The notes under the pieces were generated by a model that had not been told where the DNA came from, ran no database searches, and worked only from the letters and a program-made list of their open reading frames with translations. From Euborellia annulipes (Eukaryota; Arthropoda; Insecta; Dermaptera; Anisolabididae), in NCBI GenBank assembly GCA_023213315.1, contig JAKCPI010031656.1, positions 93,401 to 157,400 of the forward strand: a DNA stretch of 64,000 nucleotides, in the 5' to 3' direction. Position 1 is the stretch's first letter. Each line of letters opens with the position of its first letter. The position numbers and the translations under genes were made by a program. Shown here piece after piece: positions 12,749 to 24,100 of this stretch.

Positions 12749-13153
12749 GTAGCGACCGAGGAGCGAGTGGAGCGGCGGCTCCAGGGCGGAGGGCAGGATG
12801 GGGGCGCCGGGCACATATAATAAATAATACTTTTTATTTAATTTTTTGTCTATATTTTGATCCTTTTGTAGAACAAAAAATTATTTGGATCCTTTAATCA
12901 ATTAATTTTTGCTCTGGTATTTTTTGTTAGAAATCTATGCATTTTTTTATTTAAAATAACAAACGTTAGGATTCAAGACCAAAGATAAATAAATATATTA
13001 TCCCGTTTTATTCAAATTTAATTTTAAAAGTAGACAAAATAAAATAAAAATATTGTTTTGTTCTCCTCAAGTGGTGATGCTGAAGTTTGGTTTATTAAAG
13101 AGAAAAGAAAAACGCTTTATTTTCAGCAATTGTTTTTATTTCGTTAGTAAGGC

Positions 13154-13210
13154 AATATTTCCATATATTTCGGAGACCTAACGGCACTCCTTCCTCAGTG
13201 GATCTATATT
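13154..13210 (-). ncRNA. Hammerhead ribozyme, type I, intact core
   Basis: On the minus strand the order is: stem I strand TCCA, core CTGAGGA (plus-strand 13198-13192), an extra A, stem II GGAG...CTCC, then GAAA (13171-13168), TATA with predicted cleavage after the last A, and TGGA closing stem I. An outer stem I (AATAT/ATATT) follows an internal loop. All invariant positions (C3 U4 G5 A6 G8 A9, G12 A13 A14, A15.1-U16.1, H17) are present. It lies in the left arm of the Penelope-like remnant, downstream of its endonuclease frame. Activity is untested. Confidence 0.8.
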
Positions 13211-13613
13211 AACATAAAAGGGGGCATCTGTGAGAAAAGGCGGTGGGTCATAAATAATGTTTCGAAAAAAAATGTTACAAAAGATACATACTTCACCTCA
13301 ATTCACCACATTACGGCCCTTATAATTAAAACGCTTGGAAGCGACATGTTATTCAAGTAACAATTATTAATCATTTAATTCAATTAGATAGGAAATCCGA
13401 AATATATAATATAAAATTTATAAAAATAGTTAAAAATTAATTTCTCAAATCTATGATAATATAAATTAATCTAGGAATTATTTCTATTTTTAAAAAATAC
13501 ATACAAAAGCTTTAGTAAAAATTGTCAGACAAGGAAAATATATCTCTATTCATTTAATCGAATTTGTTTTAATAAAAATTGAGAATGACGTTTTGATACG
13601 ACATTTCGGTGGT

Positions 13614-13880
13614 TCAGTCTTTCAATAGAATTTTATAACCGTTTATGAGGTTTTCAGTGTCAACCCTAAAATTCACTGTCCTATTGATGTTTTTTTGAAT
13701 GAAACAACTTTCTTTGAAATATCGCTTCATCCAATTTCTCTCAAAATCCAAAACCACGTAGTTATCAAAATCAAAGCTATGCTTTTCAATTTTGGAATGT
13801 TTGACTAAGGCTGTTTGGTTTTTATAATTTTTATCTACAGAGTTTTTATGCTCTGATATACGAACCGATATCTCCCTTTC
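13614..13880 (-). pseudogene. Truncated GIY-YIG endonuclease end of a Penelope-like element
   Basis: An 88-codon open frame with no start codon ends at a TGA (13616-13614). It reads RISEHKNSVDKN, then ALVKHSKIEKHSFDFDN, then a KRYFKESCFI stretch and a terminal GYKILL. Spaced EHK, an A-L-x-x-H phrase, H-x-F-D-F and a late E-S-x-F-I are the arrangement of the C-terminal half of the GIY-YIG endonuclease of Penelope-like retroelements, where that domain nicks target DNA for reverse transcription. The GIY-YIG motif itself and the reverse transcriptase are absent; the frame enters the inverted arm and hits a stop just upstream. Assignment is from the motif pattern, without a database search. Confidence 0.72.
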
Positions 13881-14060
13881 CTATCTAATTGAATTAAATG
13901 ATTAATAATTGTTACTTGAATAACATGTCGCTTCCAAGCGTTTTAATTATAAGGGCCGTAATGTGGTGAATTGAGGTGAAGTATGTATCTTTTGTAACAT
14001 TTTTTTCGAAACATTATTTATGACCCACCGCCTTTTCTCACAGATGCCCCCTTTTATGTT

Positions 14061-14115
14061 AATATAGATCCACTGAGAAAGGAGTGCCGTTAGGTCTCCG
14101 AAATATATGGAAATA
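14061..14115 (+). ncRNA. Hammerhead ribozyme copy, core mutated
   Basis: This mirrors the ribozyme at 13154-13210 in the right arm. The core reads CTGAGAA (14073-14079) instead of CTGAGGA, so the essential G8 is A. Stem II GGAG...CTCC, GAAA (14100-14103) and both parts of stem I are kept. Expected to be inactive. Confidence 0.75.
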
Positions 14116-14176
14116 TTGCCTTACTAACGAAATAAAAACAATTGCTGAAAATAAAGCGTTTTTCTTTTCTCTTTAA

Positions 14177-14972
14177 TATTGTTTTGTTCACTAAATATGA
14201 TTTTTTTTTACTTTTAATATTGGCATAATAAATTAGAAAAAGCATTGAATTATTTAGTAGATATTGTGGTTAAATTTTGGTATTATACACAGATTATATA
14301 TGCTGAGCCTTCAGATGAAGATGAAGAAATCTGAGGAATTTTTTTATATGAAAAATTTTTTTAATCATTTTAGTAATTTGAGATTTGCATTTTAGGTTTA
14401 ATAAAAAATCTGAAATTATATTATTATTTTATTATTATTATAATAAGCAAGGGATGAGGAAGGGTAAGGGCGGGGAGGGGGTGGGGGGGGGGGCTAGGAG
14501 CGTGAAAGTTTACATTCATACGCCGATTGAGGCGCTGTAGTCGTGAAACTTTGTAAAGAATAGTAGTCTATCAGTAATTAGCATACATTTTATATGGTCA
14601 AAGGGGTCAAACGTTTTTTACCGTGGTAGGGTGGGGTGTCGGTTACCGATTGATGGTAGTGTTCGAGGGGGAGGGGGGCGCCAGCAGTTGAGTCGCTCCA
14701 TGGCGCCAAAATCCTTGCTACGCCACTGATTAAAAATTAATAAAAATCTTCTTTAAGTCCCTTCCACAAGACGGGATGTCACAGCAACTCCCTCTACAAA
14801 TATATTTAGGAGATTAAAAAATTGTGTGTAATTATAGAATAGGCAACAAAGGTGCAAAACTCTCCTCGTTCTCTTATCATATTTTAAAAATTTTCACTCC
14901 TTAATGTAATTAAATAATAAATAAATACGGTTAACCAAAATATGTGCTGTAAGAAATAAAAAATAATGAACC
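14177..14972. other. hAT-like remnants, no gene
   Basis: A G-run region at 14461-14495 and the phrase TTGCTACGCCACTG at 14717-14730 look like two parts of a decayed CAGTGGCGTA-type hAT element. I found no matching left end or duplication. The rest is AT-rich. Confidence 0.45.
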
Positions 14973-14976
14973 CAGG

Positions 14977-16199
14977 CAGTGGCGTACCGAGGGGGGGGCG
15001 AGGGGGGCGGTCCGCCCCAGGCCCCGAGCCGGCATAGGCCCCCATATATTTATAAAAAAAAAAATTTAATGAAAATTTCCCTTTGAGAGGCCCCGGGGCC
15101 CTCAGGGCTCAAGTAAAAATGGGAAAATTTAGATGAAAAAAAGAAAATTTAATGAAAATTTCTCTTTGAGAGGCCCCGGGGCCCTTAGGGCTCAAGTAAA
15201 AATGTAAAAATTTAGATAAAAAAAACAAAATTTAATGAAAATTTCTCTTTGAGAGGCCCCGGGGCCCTTAGGGCTCAAGTAAAAATGGAAAAATTTAGAT
15301 AAAAAAAACAAAATTTAATGAAAATTTCTCTTTGAGAGGCCCCGGGGCCCTTAGGGCTCAAGTAAAAATGGAAAAATTTAGATAAAAAAAACAAAATTTA
15401 ATGAAAATTTCTCTTTGAGAGGCCCCGGGGCCCTTAGGGCTCAAGTAAAAATGGAAAAATTTAGATAAAAAAAAACAAAATTTAATGAAAATTTCTTTTT
15501 GAGAGGCCCCGGGGCCCTTAGGGCTCAAGTAAAAACAAAATTTAATAAAAATTTCCCTTTGAGAGGCCCCGGGGCCTTCAGGGCTCAAGTAAAAACAAAA
15601 TTTAATGAAAATTTCCCTTTGAGAGGCCCCGGGGCCCTCAGGGCTCAAGTAAAAATGGGAAAATTTAGATGAAAAAAAAGAAAATTTAATGAAAATTTCT
15701 CTTTGAGAGGCCCCGGGGCCCTTAGGGCTCAAGTAAAAACAAAATTTAAAGAAAATTTCCCTTTGAGAGGCCCCGGGGCCTTCAGGGCTCAAGTAAAAAC
15801 AAAATTTAATGAAAATTTCCCTTTGAGAGGCCCCGGGGCCCTCAGGGCTCAAGTAAAAATGGAAAAATTTAGATAAAAAAAAGAAAATTTAATGAAAATT
15901 TCCCTTTGAGAGGCCCCGGGGCCCTCAGGGCTCAAGTAAAAACAAAATTTAATGAAAATTTCTCTTTGAGAGGCCCCGGGGCCCTCAGGGCTCAAGTAAA
16001 AACAAAATTTAATCAAAATTTTCCTTTGAGAGGCCCCGGGGCCCTTGGGATTCAGGGATATACGGTATTTTAAAAATATTTTTGTGTATGGAGGAGAAGG
16101 ATATTTAAAGATGAGCAGCCCCCCCAAAAAAAAAAATTCAATATAAGGCCCCCGCTTCTAGTGCCGCCCCAGGCCCCCAACTGCCTCGGTACGCCTCTG
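14977..16199. mobile_element. hAT-type element carrying a tandem-repeat array
   Basis: TIRs CAGTGGCGTACCGAGG and CCTCGGTACGCCTCTG match at 15 of 16 positions, and a perfect 8-bp duplication AACCCAGG flanks them (14969-14976 and 16200-16207). Subterminal G/C-rich stretches (GGGCGGTCCGCCCCAGG at the left) lead into a 14-copy tandem array that fills most of the element. There is no transposase. The element is inserted in an older hAT-like element. Confidence 0.9.
15063..16050. repeat. Tandem array, 14 copies of a palindrome-cored unit
   Basis: Fourteen copies of a unit centred on GAGAGGCCCCGGGGCC, then a GGGCTCAAGT phrase. Units come in two lengths, about 83 bp and about 60 bp, differing by an A-rich linker with ATGGAAAAATTTAGAT. 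Each core holds the 12-bp palindrome GGCCCCGGGGCC. Long minus-strand frames (15358-15852, 15849-16127) arise only because the unit lacks stops in those frames. Confidence 0.93.
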
Positions 16200-16593
16200 A
16201 ACCCAGGAGCGTAACTACATTGATTGGCGCCCCCCCCCCCTCAAATAAATAAAAACTTAAAAAAAATTTTGTTAATATATTAATAAAATTCAAAAAATTT
16301 TCAATTTCAATACATTTTATTATTTAAAAAAATAAAAATATTAATTAAAATTTTATTGCTACAAAAATAACACAACTCTCCTTACAGCCAAAATGCCGCC
16401 ACAGGGCGAATGCCTCCCCCCCTAGGCTGGGCGCTGATGGCACAGACATTATTATACTTTGTGTCTATAACGTTGATTATTTATGGAACAGTTTTATTTA
16501 ATTTTTTTTTATATATTTTTTATGCGCCCGGGTCTCTGCGCCCCCCCTCATTGCGGGGTCTGCGGGGGTGTTATTAACGCTCCTTAATGAACA

Positions 16594-18125
16594 TATACCT
16601 AAGGAAAGAAAATTTCAAAAACTAATTTTTATTTTGGACAACTACAGTATTATATAGACTTTTATACCCTAGAGCGCATTCTAAAATATCGCTAAGTCGG
16701 CGGGCACCAGCTATTTTATAGATATTTTTAATACATCGCAAACATACCAACGAATATAATAAACCTATGTGCTCAATATTTAAAATTCTAACAAATATAT
16801 AAAAATAATTTATATTTTTAATTAGTGTTTGTGAAAATAATTCTAGAATTCTAGAATAATGGAATAACCAGATACGAATGAGACTATAAAGTAGCAGTGG
16901 CGCAATCAGGATTTGTTCTTTTTGATTGTTTTTTAGGCGATTCTCCTGGAATTTGAAATTAAGCACGATCCTTCGAGGGGGGTTTTGTTTTAAGGGGCTG
17001 GTCCTTGGTTAAGCCAATTAGCCTTGTAATGAAGAAACCCCGTCAGTATTAAATCTTATAAAATATACCAAGTCTAATCATTGTATTATTATAAGAAGTA
17101 GAAAGAAAAATAAAAGTATATTCTAAATTATATTAATAAAATGATGAGATGTGGTATATTTTATTATAAAATTTAGTGCCAAATGAGGAAGTTCTTCATT
17201 CAGACAAGTCCCTTTATTGAGAGCTAGTTACTTGACCATTGATGAAGACACCGCCTTTGTTTTTTCTATCTCTAAAACTTTAGATTTTAATCAAACTACT
17301 ATTAAGCTAATTTATTCGATGATAGGTTATGTTATCTAAATTTGGATCGAATATTTAAGCAATTTGTAAAAAAAAAAAAAAAAAAATTAGAACGGTTTTA
17401 AAAATAAATCAAAAAAACATAAATTTTATGCATTAATCCATAAAATACCTTCATTATAAAGTGTTGAGAAATTATTATAAAAACAACAAGTAGAGATGTA
17501 AATCAGTTCATATTTTGAATATTAATGTAAAATATAAAAATTTTTTTTTCCTTTTTTTAATTTAAATTTCAGATTTAAATTTTACAACCGAAATCAATTC
17601 ACTGCGTAAGTGAAGAAGATAAAAATTCAAATTCTAATTGATGTAGTAATATTGAATCGATCTTTAGATTTATTATTATCGAGTGGTTGTATTTAAATTA
17701 ATCTTCAAGTCGATGATTAGTTCTAGATACAATTTATATTCGTATTGTAATTGAAATTAAACAATATTTATGATAGAAGGCCTGCCTCATCAGTAAAATA
17801 TGCTTTATAATTATGCGCATTGGGATAATGCAAGTGCGTGATTACGATTGTTCTTTTTTCTTCGTTTAATCAATTAAGAGGGGATAAATAAATAAATTTT
17901 TTCTCTTGAATCTTATTATACAATTTCACAACATGGTGAAGCTTTATTTATTTCAACTAAATTAAAGATTAATGAAGAGTTTAAAAGCTATTTTTATTTA
18001 TTTGTATTTGATCAGTCTGACTCTTGCACCTACCATGGAATAAAGGATTATTTAATAATCCTTTATCTTTATTATTAAATATTTCTACAAGATTGCTCCC
18101 ACTCAAAATATTTCAAGAAAAAAAA
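16594..18125. other. AT-rich stretch with one hAT end remnant
   Basis: CAGTGGCGCAATCAGGATTTG-like sequence at about 16896 looks like a hAT left end without a partner. A 114-codon minus frame at 16622-16966 resembles no known family and overlaps this remnant, so I do not call it a gene. A run of 19 A lies at about 17369-17387. Confidence 0.45.
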
Positions 18126-18180
18126 ATCAAATAGGTAAAATGAATGAGCAGGCAGCTAGTTATATTTCAATTTATTAATA

Positions 18181-18231
18181 AACCAGGGCCGACGTTTCGG
18201 TCACATATGGGACCATCTTCAGGGCCAGGTT
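18181..18231 (-). ncRNA. Hammerhead ribozyme, type I, intact core
   Basis: Minus strand: outer stem I AACC, inner GGCC, core CTGAAGA (18222-18216), extra T, stem II GGTC...GACC, GAAA (18198-18195), C-GTC with cleavage predicted after C at 18191, then GGCC and GGTT closing stem I. All invariant core positions are present. Stem III is only AC/GT with no loop, the form that usually acts as a dimer through the ACGT palindrome. Confidence 0.82.
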
Positions 18232-18328
18232 AATGATAATAAAATTTGAGGCATCATCATGATTAAACTGCGTACAATTGTGTGTGCACATTATAACTTG
18301 TCGAGGATTATTTATATTTTCAGACATT

Positions 18329-18379
18329 AACCTGGCCCTGAAGATGGTCTCATATGTGACCAAAACGTCGGCCCTGGTT
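18329..18379 (+). ncRNA. Hammerhead ribozyme copy, G12 mutated
   Basis: The mirror of 18181-18231. The core CTGAAGA (18338-18344), stems I and II and CGTC are kept, but GAAA reads AAAA (18362-18365), losing the catalytic G12. Expected to be inactive. Confidence 0.78.
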
Positions 18380-18771
18380 TATTAATAAATTGAAATATAA
18401 CTAGCTGCCTGCTTATTCATTCTACCTATTTGATTATCAACACTCAGCTATATACCTCCTTCAAAAAAAAAATATTTCTTTTAAATATTTTCATTAAGGA
18501 ACTTTTTGGTACCTATTTATTAAATGAACTAAATTAATTAAAATTTTCTTTGATAGAAATTTTCTTTTATAATTAAAAAATTATCATAATTAATTTTTTT
18601 TTTAATTAGAAAATCCAAAAAAAAAAAACTAGAAAATTTTTAAAATTTTTTAAAATCTAAAAAGTAAAAAATTTATTATTATTGATCAAATAATTTAGTA
18701 ATATTTAGTGAATAAAAATAGCTGTTCAAACAGATTGTTTGACTAGAGCAGTCATCTCTTATCAATAATAA

Positions 18772-19759
18772 CACTAGTCGACAAGGTTTTTTTCACAAGA
18801 AATCTGATAAGTGAACCTAGTACATTTTTTCATGCTGAATTCAAATATCATTTCAGTTTTGCCCCATCAGGCACAGTTTTAGAGATATAGAGCAAAATAG
18901 ATTTTGATTGAAAATGGGCTCTAAAAGGGCTTTTATTTAGAATGTTCAAATTATTTTTAACGTGACACCCCGTCAAATTATGCAGATAGTTAGAATACAT
19001 ATAAATTTTAAGTTTCATCCCAATCGGAGGTCATTTAGACGTGCTAAAAACGGCTTAAAGTTTCAAAAAATCGAAATTTTCAAGATTTTTTTTGCATTGG
19101 TCACCCCTAATACAATTTTAGATATCCCTGAATGAAAAAAAAACATATATTTACGATATTCTATAGTTCTTTGGCTTTCTAAAAATCATTCATTCGTAAA
19201 AATCTGTTAATTATTAACGAAATTATGAACAAAAACGTGAGCAAAGAAAAAACACAAGTACACTCACTGGACGAAAAAAATGGACTTCAATTGAATTAAA
19301 AAGCGAACCCTTTCTACGAGAAGCTAATGTATCCTCTTGGAGCATAGGTTCACGGGCACTAACTTTATTATATATTATTAAAAAAAATATTTTTTTGAAT
19401 CTGATATCTTTATTTATACTTCTAAAAGAACAAGAGGTCCATTTTTTCGTCCAGTGAGTGTACTTGTGTTTTTCTTTGCTCACTCTAAATGACCTCCGAT
19501 TGGGATGAAACTTAAAATTTATATGTATTCTAACTATCTGCATAATTTGACGGGGTGTCCCGTTAAAAATAATTTGAACATTCTAAATAAAAGCCCTTTT
19601 AGAGCCCATTTTCAATCAAAATCTATTTTGCTCTATATCTCTAAAACTGTGCCTGATGGGGCAAAACTGAAATGATATTTGAATTCAGCATGAAAAATAC
19701 TTCTAGAATTTCATATCTTCATTCTTGTGAAAGAAAAAAGTTCATTTTGTCGACTAGTG
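18772..19759. mobile_element. Long-TIR DNA element with a nested inverted repeat
   Basis: Arms of about 270 bp (18772-19040 and 19486-19759) are inverted repeats starting CACTAGTCGACAA. Both ends are flanked by TAA, a 3-bp duplication that suits PIF/Harbinger-type elements. Inside, 19237-19484 is a second inverted repeat whose 48-bp arms contain CACTCACTGGACGAAAAAAA, lying directly against the right outer arm. A 106-codon minus frame over it is a by-product of the repeats. Confidence 0.75.
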
Positions 19760-19762
19760 TAA

Positions 19763-20870
19763 TCGAAAGGCTCATACTTTTCCTTAAAATCTAAAAATAT
19801 CAACAAGGAAAAATGCAAGCAAAAAAAAAAAAAAAATTTCACGAGTCGTGGCTGAACGTATAGTTACCATGTCTTTCGGTCTTCTTCAGGACAGACTTCT
19901 TCAGGAAGAACTCCACATCTGTTCTGAAGAAGGCCCAAAGAAATGACCCAAACCAACAGGACTGTTAAATAAAGCAATTTTTTATAAAATAAAATTCTTA
20001 ACTATTATTAATACTTACTGACCTTAAAAAAAAATCATTTATTCACCTAACCTAACGAGATGTTCAGCTTCCCTCCAAGCCTATTTATTGTATGAACTGC
20101 TGAACTTCGATAAAATCTAATTTAACAAAACAATTGCCAATTAATTTTAAAGCAGAGGGATTTTCTTTAAGAAGATGGGCTCCAATTTCAGAGTAGTTCT
20201 AAAATCTTTTTTGAATACTAACTCGATGCAGGTCCACCATTTAACCACCAGGTCGCAAAATTACCGTGCTTATTGCATGCCCTTCACTTTTTCTCCTCGT
20301 TGCTAGCGACTATCTTCCACACGGTTGTTTCTTGTTGCTTTATCATCAAAGATTATTATCATTTTTTATTTGTACCTATAACTCGTTATTTGTTGCTACC
20401 GGCAATCTTTATAAATCTCGTCCTTCAGAGCCATCCGAACATTTATTAATTTGTCGAGAAGTAAAACATTGCTAAATCAGTCCCATCTACAGTTACTCAT
20501 ATCATACTACTAGAAGAAATTAGTTCTATTCAGATGCACAATACATTGAATAACTAACCAATTAATTATTTTTTTATAGACTTTTCTTATCTTTGAAAAA
20601 ACATTGAATTTAATTCTATTCAAAGAATAAACAAAGGAAAGAAAAGATATTAAAATTTCTTTAATAAAAATAAAAGATCTAACAAATTATGCAGAACGGA
20701 AAATCAAGTGCGTGCGTGATTGGGCAGAAGTTTTCTTTAATTAACTCAGGAATAAAATCTTTTTCAATAGATGAGCCAATAAAATAAAATAAAAATTAGC
20801 ATTTCAATGTGTCCTCTAACTTGTCTAGAATAATCAGTCAAGAAGAGATGGCAAAAATTTAACAGAAAAC
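19763..20870. other. AT-rich stretch, no gene
   Basis: At 19862-19945 there are several CTTCTTCAGGA/CTGAAGAAG phrases that echo the ribozyme core but lack a pairing stem II; I treat them as a decayed copy at best. Frames at 20266-20475 and 20764-20970 match nothing recognised. Confidence 0.45.
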
Positions 20871-20882
20871 CTAAAAATTTGT

Positions 20883-21102
20883 CGAGGTCGAGGGCCGGGG
20901 CCGGTGCAATGGACAGCACGCCTATGCCCCGAAAAGGCTGGAGATTCTGGGTTCGATTCCCAGGGGCCATGGGATGTTTGGCCTCGCCAATAAAAAAACA
21001 CTCACAGTCTTGTTAAATATATCTATGTCTAGTTAAGTCCGAATCGAGGTATTTTGAATACTATCATCTTATTCAAACATATAGATCTCGAAAAATATTT
21101 AA
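20883..21102 (+). mobile_element. tRNA-derived SINE, family A, complete
   Basis: An A-box-like GGTGCAATGGACAGC and a perfect B-box GGTTCGATTCC form an internal Pol III promoter. The body contains GATGTTTGGCCTCGCCAATA and ends in an ATCTCGAAAAATATTTAA tail. A 12-bp target duplication CTAAAAATTTGT flanks it (20871-20882 and 21103-21114), as expected for LINE-driven insertion. Other copies: 43265 (partial), 53081 and 55041 (minus). Confidence 0.9.
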
Positions 21103-21114
21103 CTAAAAATTTGT

Positions 21115-24100
21115 TTTATTAATATAAAGTATTTTAAAAAAATCCGAGGATTTTGAACCTCCTAATTCGGAAATAAATATTTGATTTGAATTTTTTTTTT
21201 TAGAAAGTGCCTTCGAGTATTAAAAACCCAAATAATTAAATAAATAAGTCTAATTAATATGAACTACAAAAACAACAATATGTTTATAAGGGATTACAAG
21301 TTAATTATAAGAATACTTTTAAAGATAAATTTGAAATTATAATTATGACTATATCCAATACATTTCAAGAATTTGGAGGAACTCTTTAAGAATTTGGCGG
21401 CACACAGAAGTGCCGCGGCACAGTGGTTGAGAATCACTGGACTAGAGCAAGAATCTTATATAGGCCTATATTAAAAAAAAATAAGGTTTCGCAACTTTGA
21501 TTGCTTAGGGTATTAGGGCTATAAAAAACCATAATATCACCACAATATCTGGAAGAGTTAGGGGTAACTGGCAGTTCTTAATAAAAGAATTGTATATACC
21601 TACAGATTTTTGAATAGAAAACTACACTAACCGTACCGTACTTTTTGGTATATTAATATAAAATTTTTCCTATAATTGGCAACCAAGACCAATATTTCCT
21701 ATTTTTTTTTTTTTAATCCCAGAGTTCTATATATAAGCTTACTGGTAAAATCGATGCTGCATATTAAGTAATGGTGCTTACTCAATCGAATAAGGTAAAA
21801 ATGAGAAACTTTTTCTCGATCATTTTCGATAAGTAAAAAAGTAAAAAAGACGCGCGCTTTGGTAATGTCATCGGAAATAAAGCAAGATCCAAGATGTAAG
21901 ATTCGCCCACCGTAAATGACATCATTCTTTCGATTCAAGACTCAAATCGGGGAACATAAGCAACGCCTTGGATAATTTATGCACGCTTGTTTTAACTTTG
22001 ATGGTATACCGAGCAGTGACTTAATCGTTCGAAGATGATTAATCAGAAGATTCGATCATATCTTTCTTCGCTTCGGAGAAGAAATTCCATTTCTTTATCG
22101 GATGACACATATTGCTATAAAAAAAAAGAAAACAAAAAAATAAAAATAACAAATTTATAAAATTGCTTTAAACAACTTTTATCAGTTCATAAAATTTTCT
22201 TAACTTTCTCTTTTTGTCTTTAACATAGTGATTATTAGCATTTTGAACTGTTGTTGTTTTCTAAATTGCCCTAGGTGAATATAAACAAAGTAAGGAGGGC
22301 TGGGTTTCCTCCAGGGAGGGATTCCGACAGATATTTCTAAATCCTCTGAAGATAAACTAATCCTTCTTGCTGCTTGCTGCCATCTAAAAAAAAGTCTCGT
22401 CTTTAAAACTTTATGTTCAAATTAAATATTATTTTAAAAGATTTAACTGAGAAAAGATGAAATCATATATCACAATATCACACACCAAATCATCTTGACA
22501 ACTTTAAAAAAGAGGTAATATAATTTTTTTTTTTACATCTTTGAAGTCAGAGATGGGAACCTAATTTATGTCAAAGCGTTTGTGTAAATATTTGGATTGA
22601 CGACTTCAAGTAGTTTATTGACGAAGAACAATATGAAAAAAAAGCAAAAGCATCACACTATTAGTTTTTAATATTTGATCCTTAACGTCATCTCAGCAAG
22701 CTCCAATTATGAATTTTAATGAAATTTTATATAACACAATTTTGATACGGATTTGTAATGTATATCTTGGAATTTGATTAACGTAGTATAATTTTATTAG
22801 TATTGATGATGATAATGATTTTCTTTGTTTTTTATATTCGAAAAAATTTATTGGTATATTAATATAAAATTTTTTTTCTATAATAATTTATCAAGTAAAA
22901 ATTGCGTGCTAACAAAAATCAACAAACATGATTGTTAAATTGAAATATTGTTATGTTTACAGTAAAAAGAATTATGTTTATGTATTAATAGACAATTTAT
23001 AATGAATGCCTATTGCAAAGAAAAAATTTGCATAGCTACGTATAAGGAAACATTTTTTTTTTTTTTTTTTCATTAAAATACAAATTATTTTTTGGCTTAG
23101 AACTAAATGTATGTTCTTTTCCAAATAAAAAAATCTGTCTGAAAACAATTAAGGAAATGTCTCTAAGCCCCCCTGGCCCTAGCGGATGGCGCGGCTAGTA
23201 TTAACTAATATATAATTTGGAGTTTTTGGCTTACGTTCCAAAACTGGCATTCATGTGAGACATATTTACTTTAAATTTAGACTTGAGCATGTTATAAAAA
23301 CAAAATTTACATAAAAAATTAAAATTTATTGAAGAAAAGGGATAAAATATAAAATTTGCTTCTTTAATCATTTTCCCATATAAATTAAATTATTTAATAA
23401 TTTCATGCAAATTAGCATTCTCTGAATTCTTATAAAAATCTATATATTTTGTCTACTGGAAATGATTTATGGACAAAAGTCGGCGATTTAAAATGAACCC
23501 TTTTAAGGAATTTGATCGCTAAACACGAATCCGTGTGATTTTCTTTTGTTCCTGTCGAAAAATTCAACTTTTATATGCTAATATTTAAAGAGAGCTCACC
23601 TTTTTTGTATTCAAAGGTGGATTCTGGTTCAGAAATAAATTCAAACTGATATTCAAATTTTAACTGGTTATCTCTTTTATTCAATCTCTAGCTGCATCTA
23701 TTATTTCTTAAAACGTAGTTAAGTGAATATCTAACTTAATTAAAAGCAAATTTCTTGATAATTTAAAATTTTGCTATACTCTTGGAGGCTGGATTACAAT
23801 CTCTAATCCTTCAACAAACAACTTCTAAAATATTCTTCCTGATTGCGTTGGTCATATTCTTTTTCGACAAATGAAATTTGAATAGGATATGCATCCAAGT
23901 TCCTTATTTTTTAACAACACCAAATCGGGGTGTCTAATTCTAATCAGTGCGCATGCGCAATTAATTTCTACGCTAATTTATTGAATCGCAAATGCCATAA
24001 AGAAAAATCTATCAATTAATCATATAAAAAAGAAATATTTTCATGGGAAAAGATGAATGATTTCATTCAACTTCCTCTCCAGAGAAGAGAGATTGCCTTT

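Larger units (their letters stand above)
13095..14176 (-). mobile_element. Penelope-like retroelement remnant with inverted terminal arms
   Basis: Arms of about 300 bp (13095-13396 and 13877-14176) are near-perfect inverted repeats around a spacer of about 480 bp. Each arm carries a hammerhead ribozyme motif pointing outward. The spacer holds a minus-strand frame resembling the end of a Penelope-type GIY-YIG endonuclease. Known Penelope-like elements have long terminal repeats in direct or inverted orientation with hammerhead ribozymes inside. The reverse transcriptase is missing, so this is a severely 5'-truncated copy. Confidence 0.8.
14973..16585. mobile_element. Older hAT-like element interrupted by a younger one
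   Basis: Removing the insertion 14977-16199 and one copy of its duplication joins CAGG to AGCGTAAC, giving a left end CAGGAGCGTAAC. The right end is GTTATTAACGCTCCTT (16570-16585), its imperfect inverse. Flanks AATGAACC (14965-14972) and AATGAACA (16586-16593) match at 7 of 8 positions. The inner sequence has a C-run at 16231-16240 and an ORF-free AT-rich middle. The younger element sits 4 bp inside its left end. Confidence 0.55.
18126..18435. mobile_element. Foldback element with two outward hammerhead ribozymes
   Basis: Arms 18126-18234 and 18326-18435 are almost exact inverted repeats around a spacer of about 90 bp. Each arm contains a hammerhead motif and, about 35 nt past the cleavage site, an AGCTGCCTGC box shared with the other ribozyme elements here. 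By analogy with 13095-14176 it is a short non-autonomous derivative of a Penelope-like element. No coding capacity. Confidence 0.82.

Noticed and set aside
15063..16050. CRISPR array
   Set aside because: Regular repeats, but the intervening sequence is itself repeated and not unique, and the genome is eukaryotic.
15358..16127. Long minus-strand frames with LSPEGPGASQREIF-type repeats
   Set aside because: They are translations of the 60/83-bp tandem array inside a hAT element; the repeat period and palindromic core explain them, and there is no gene context.
16622..16966. 114-codon minus frame
   Set aside because: AT-rich composition, no recognised motif, and it overlaps a hAT terminal remnant.
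19862..19945. Hammerhead ribozymes at the CTGAAGAAG phrases
   Set aside because: No complementary stem II and no paired stem I could be drawn in either orientation.
20883..21102. Functional tRNA gene
   Set aside because: A and B boxes are present, but the cloverleaf is not complete, and the body and tail with 12-bp duplication show a SINE. The same applies to families B and C.
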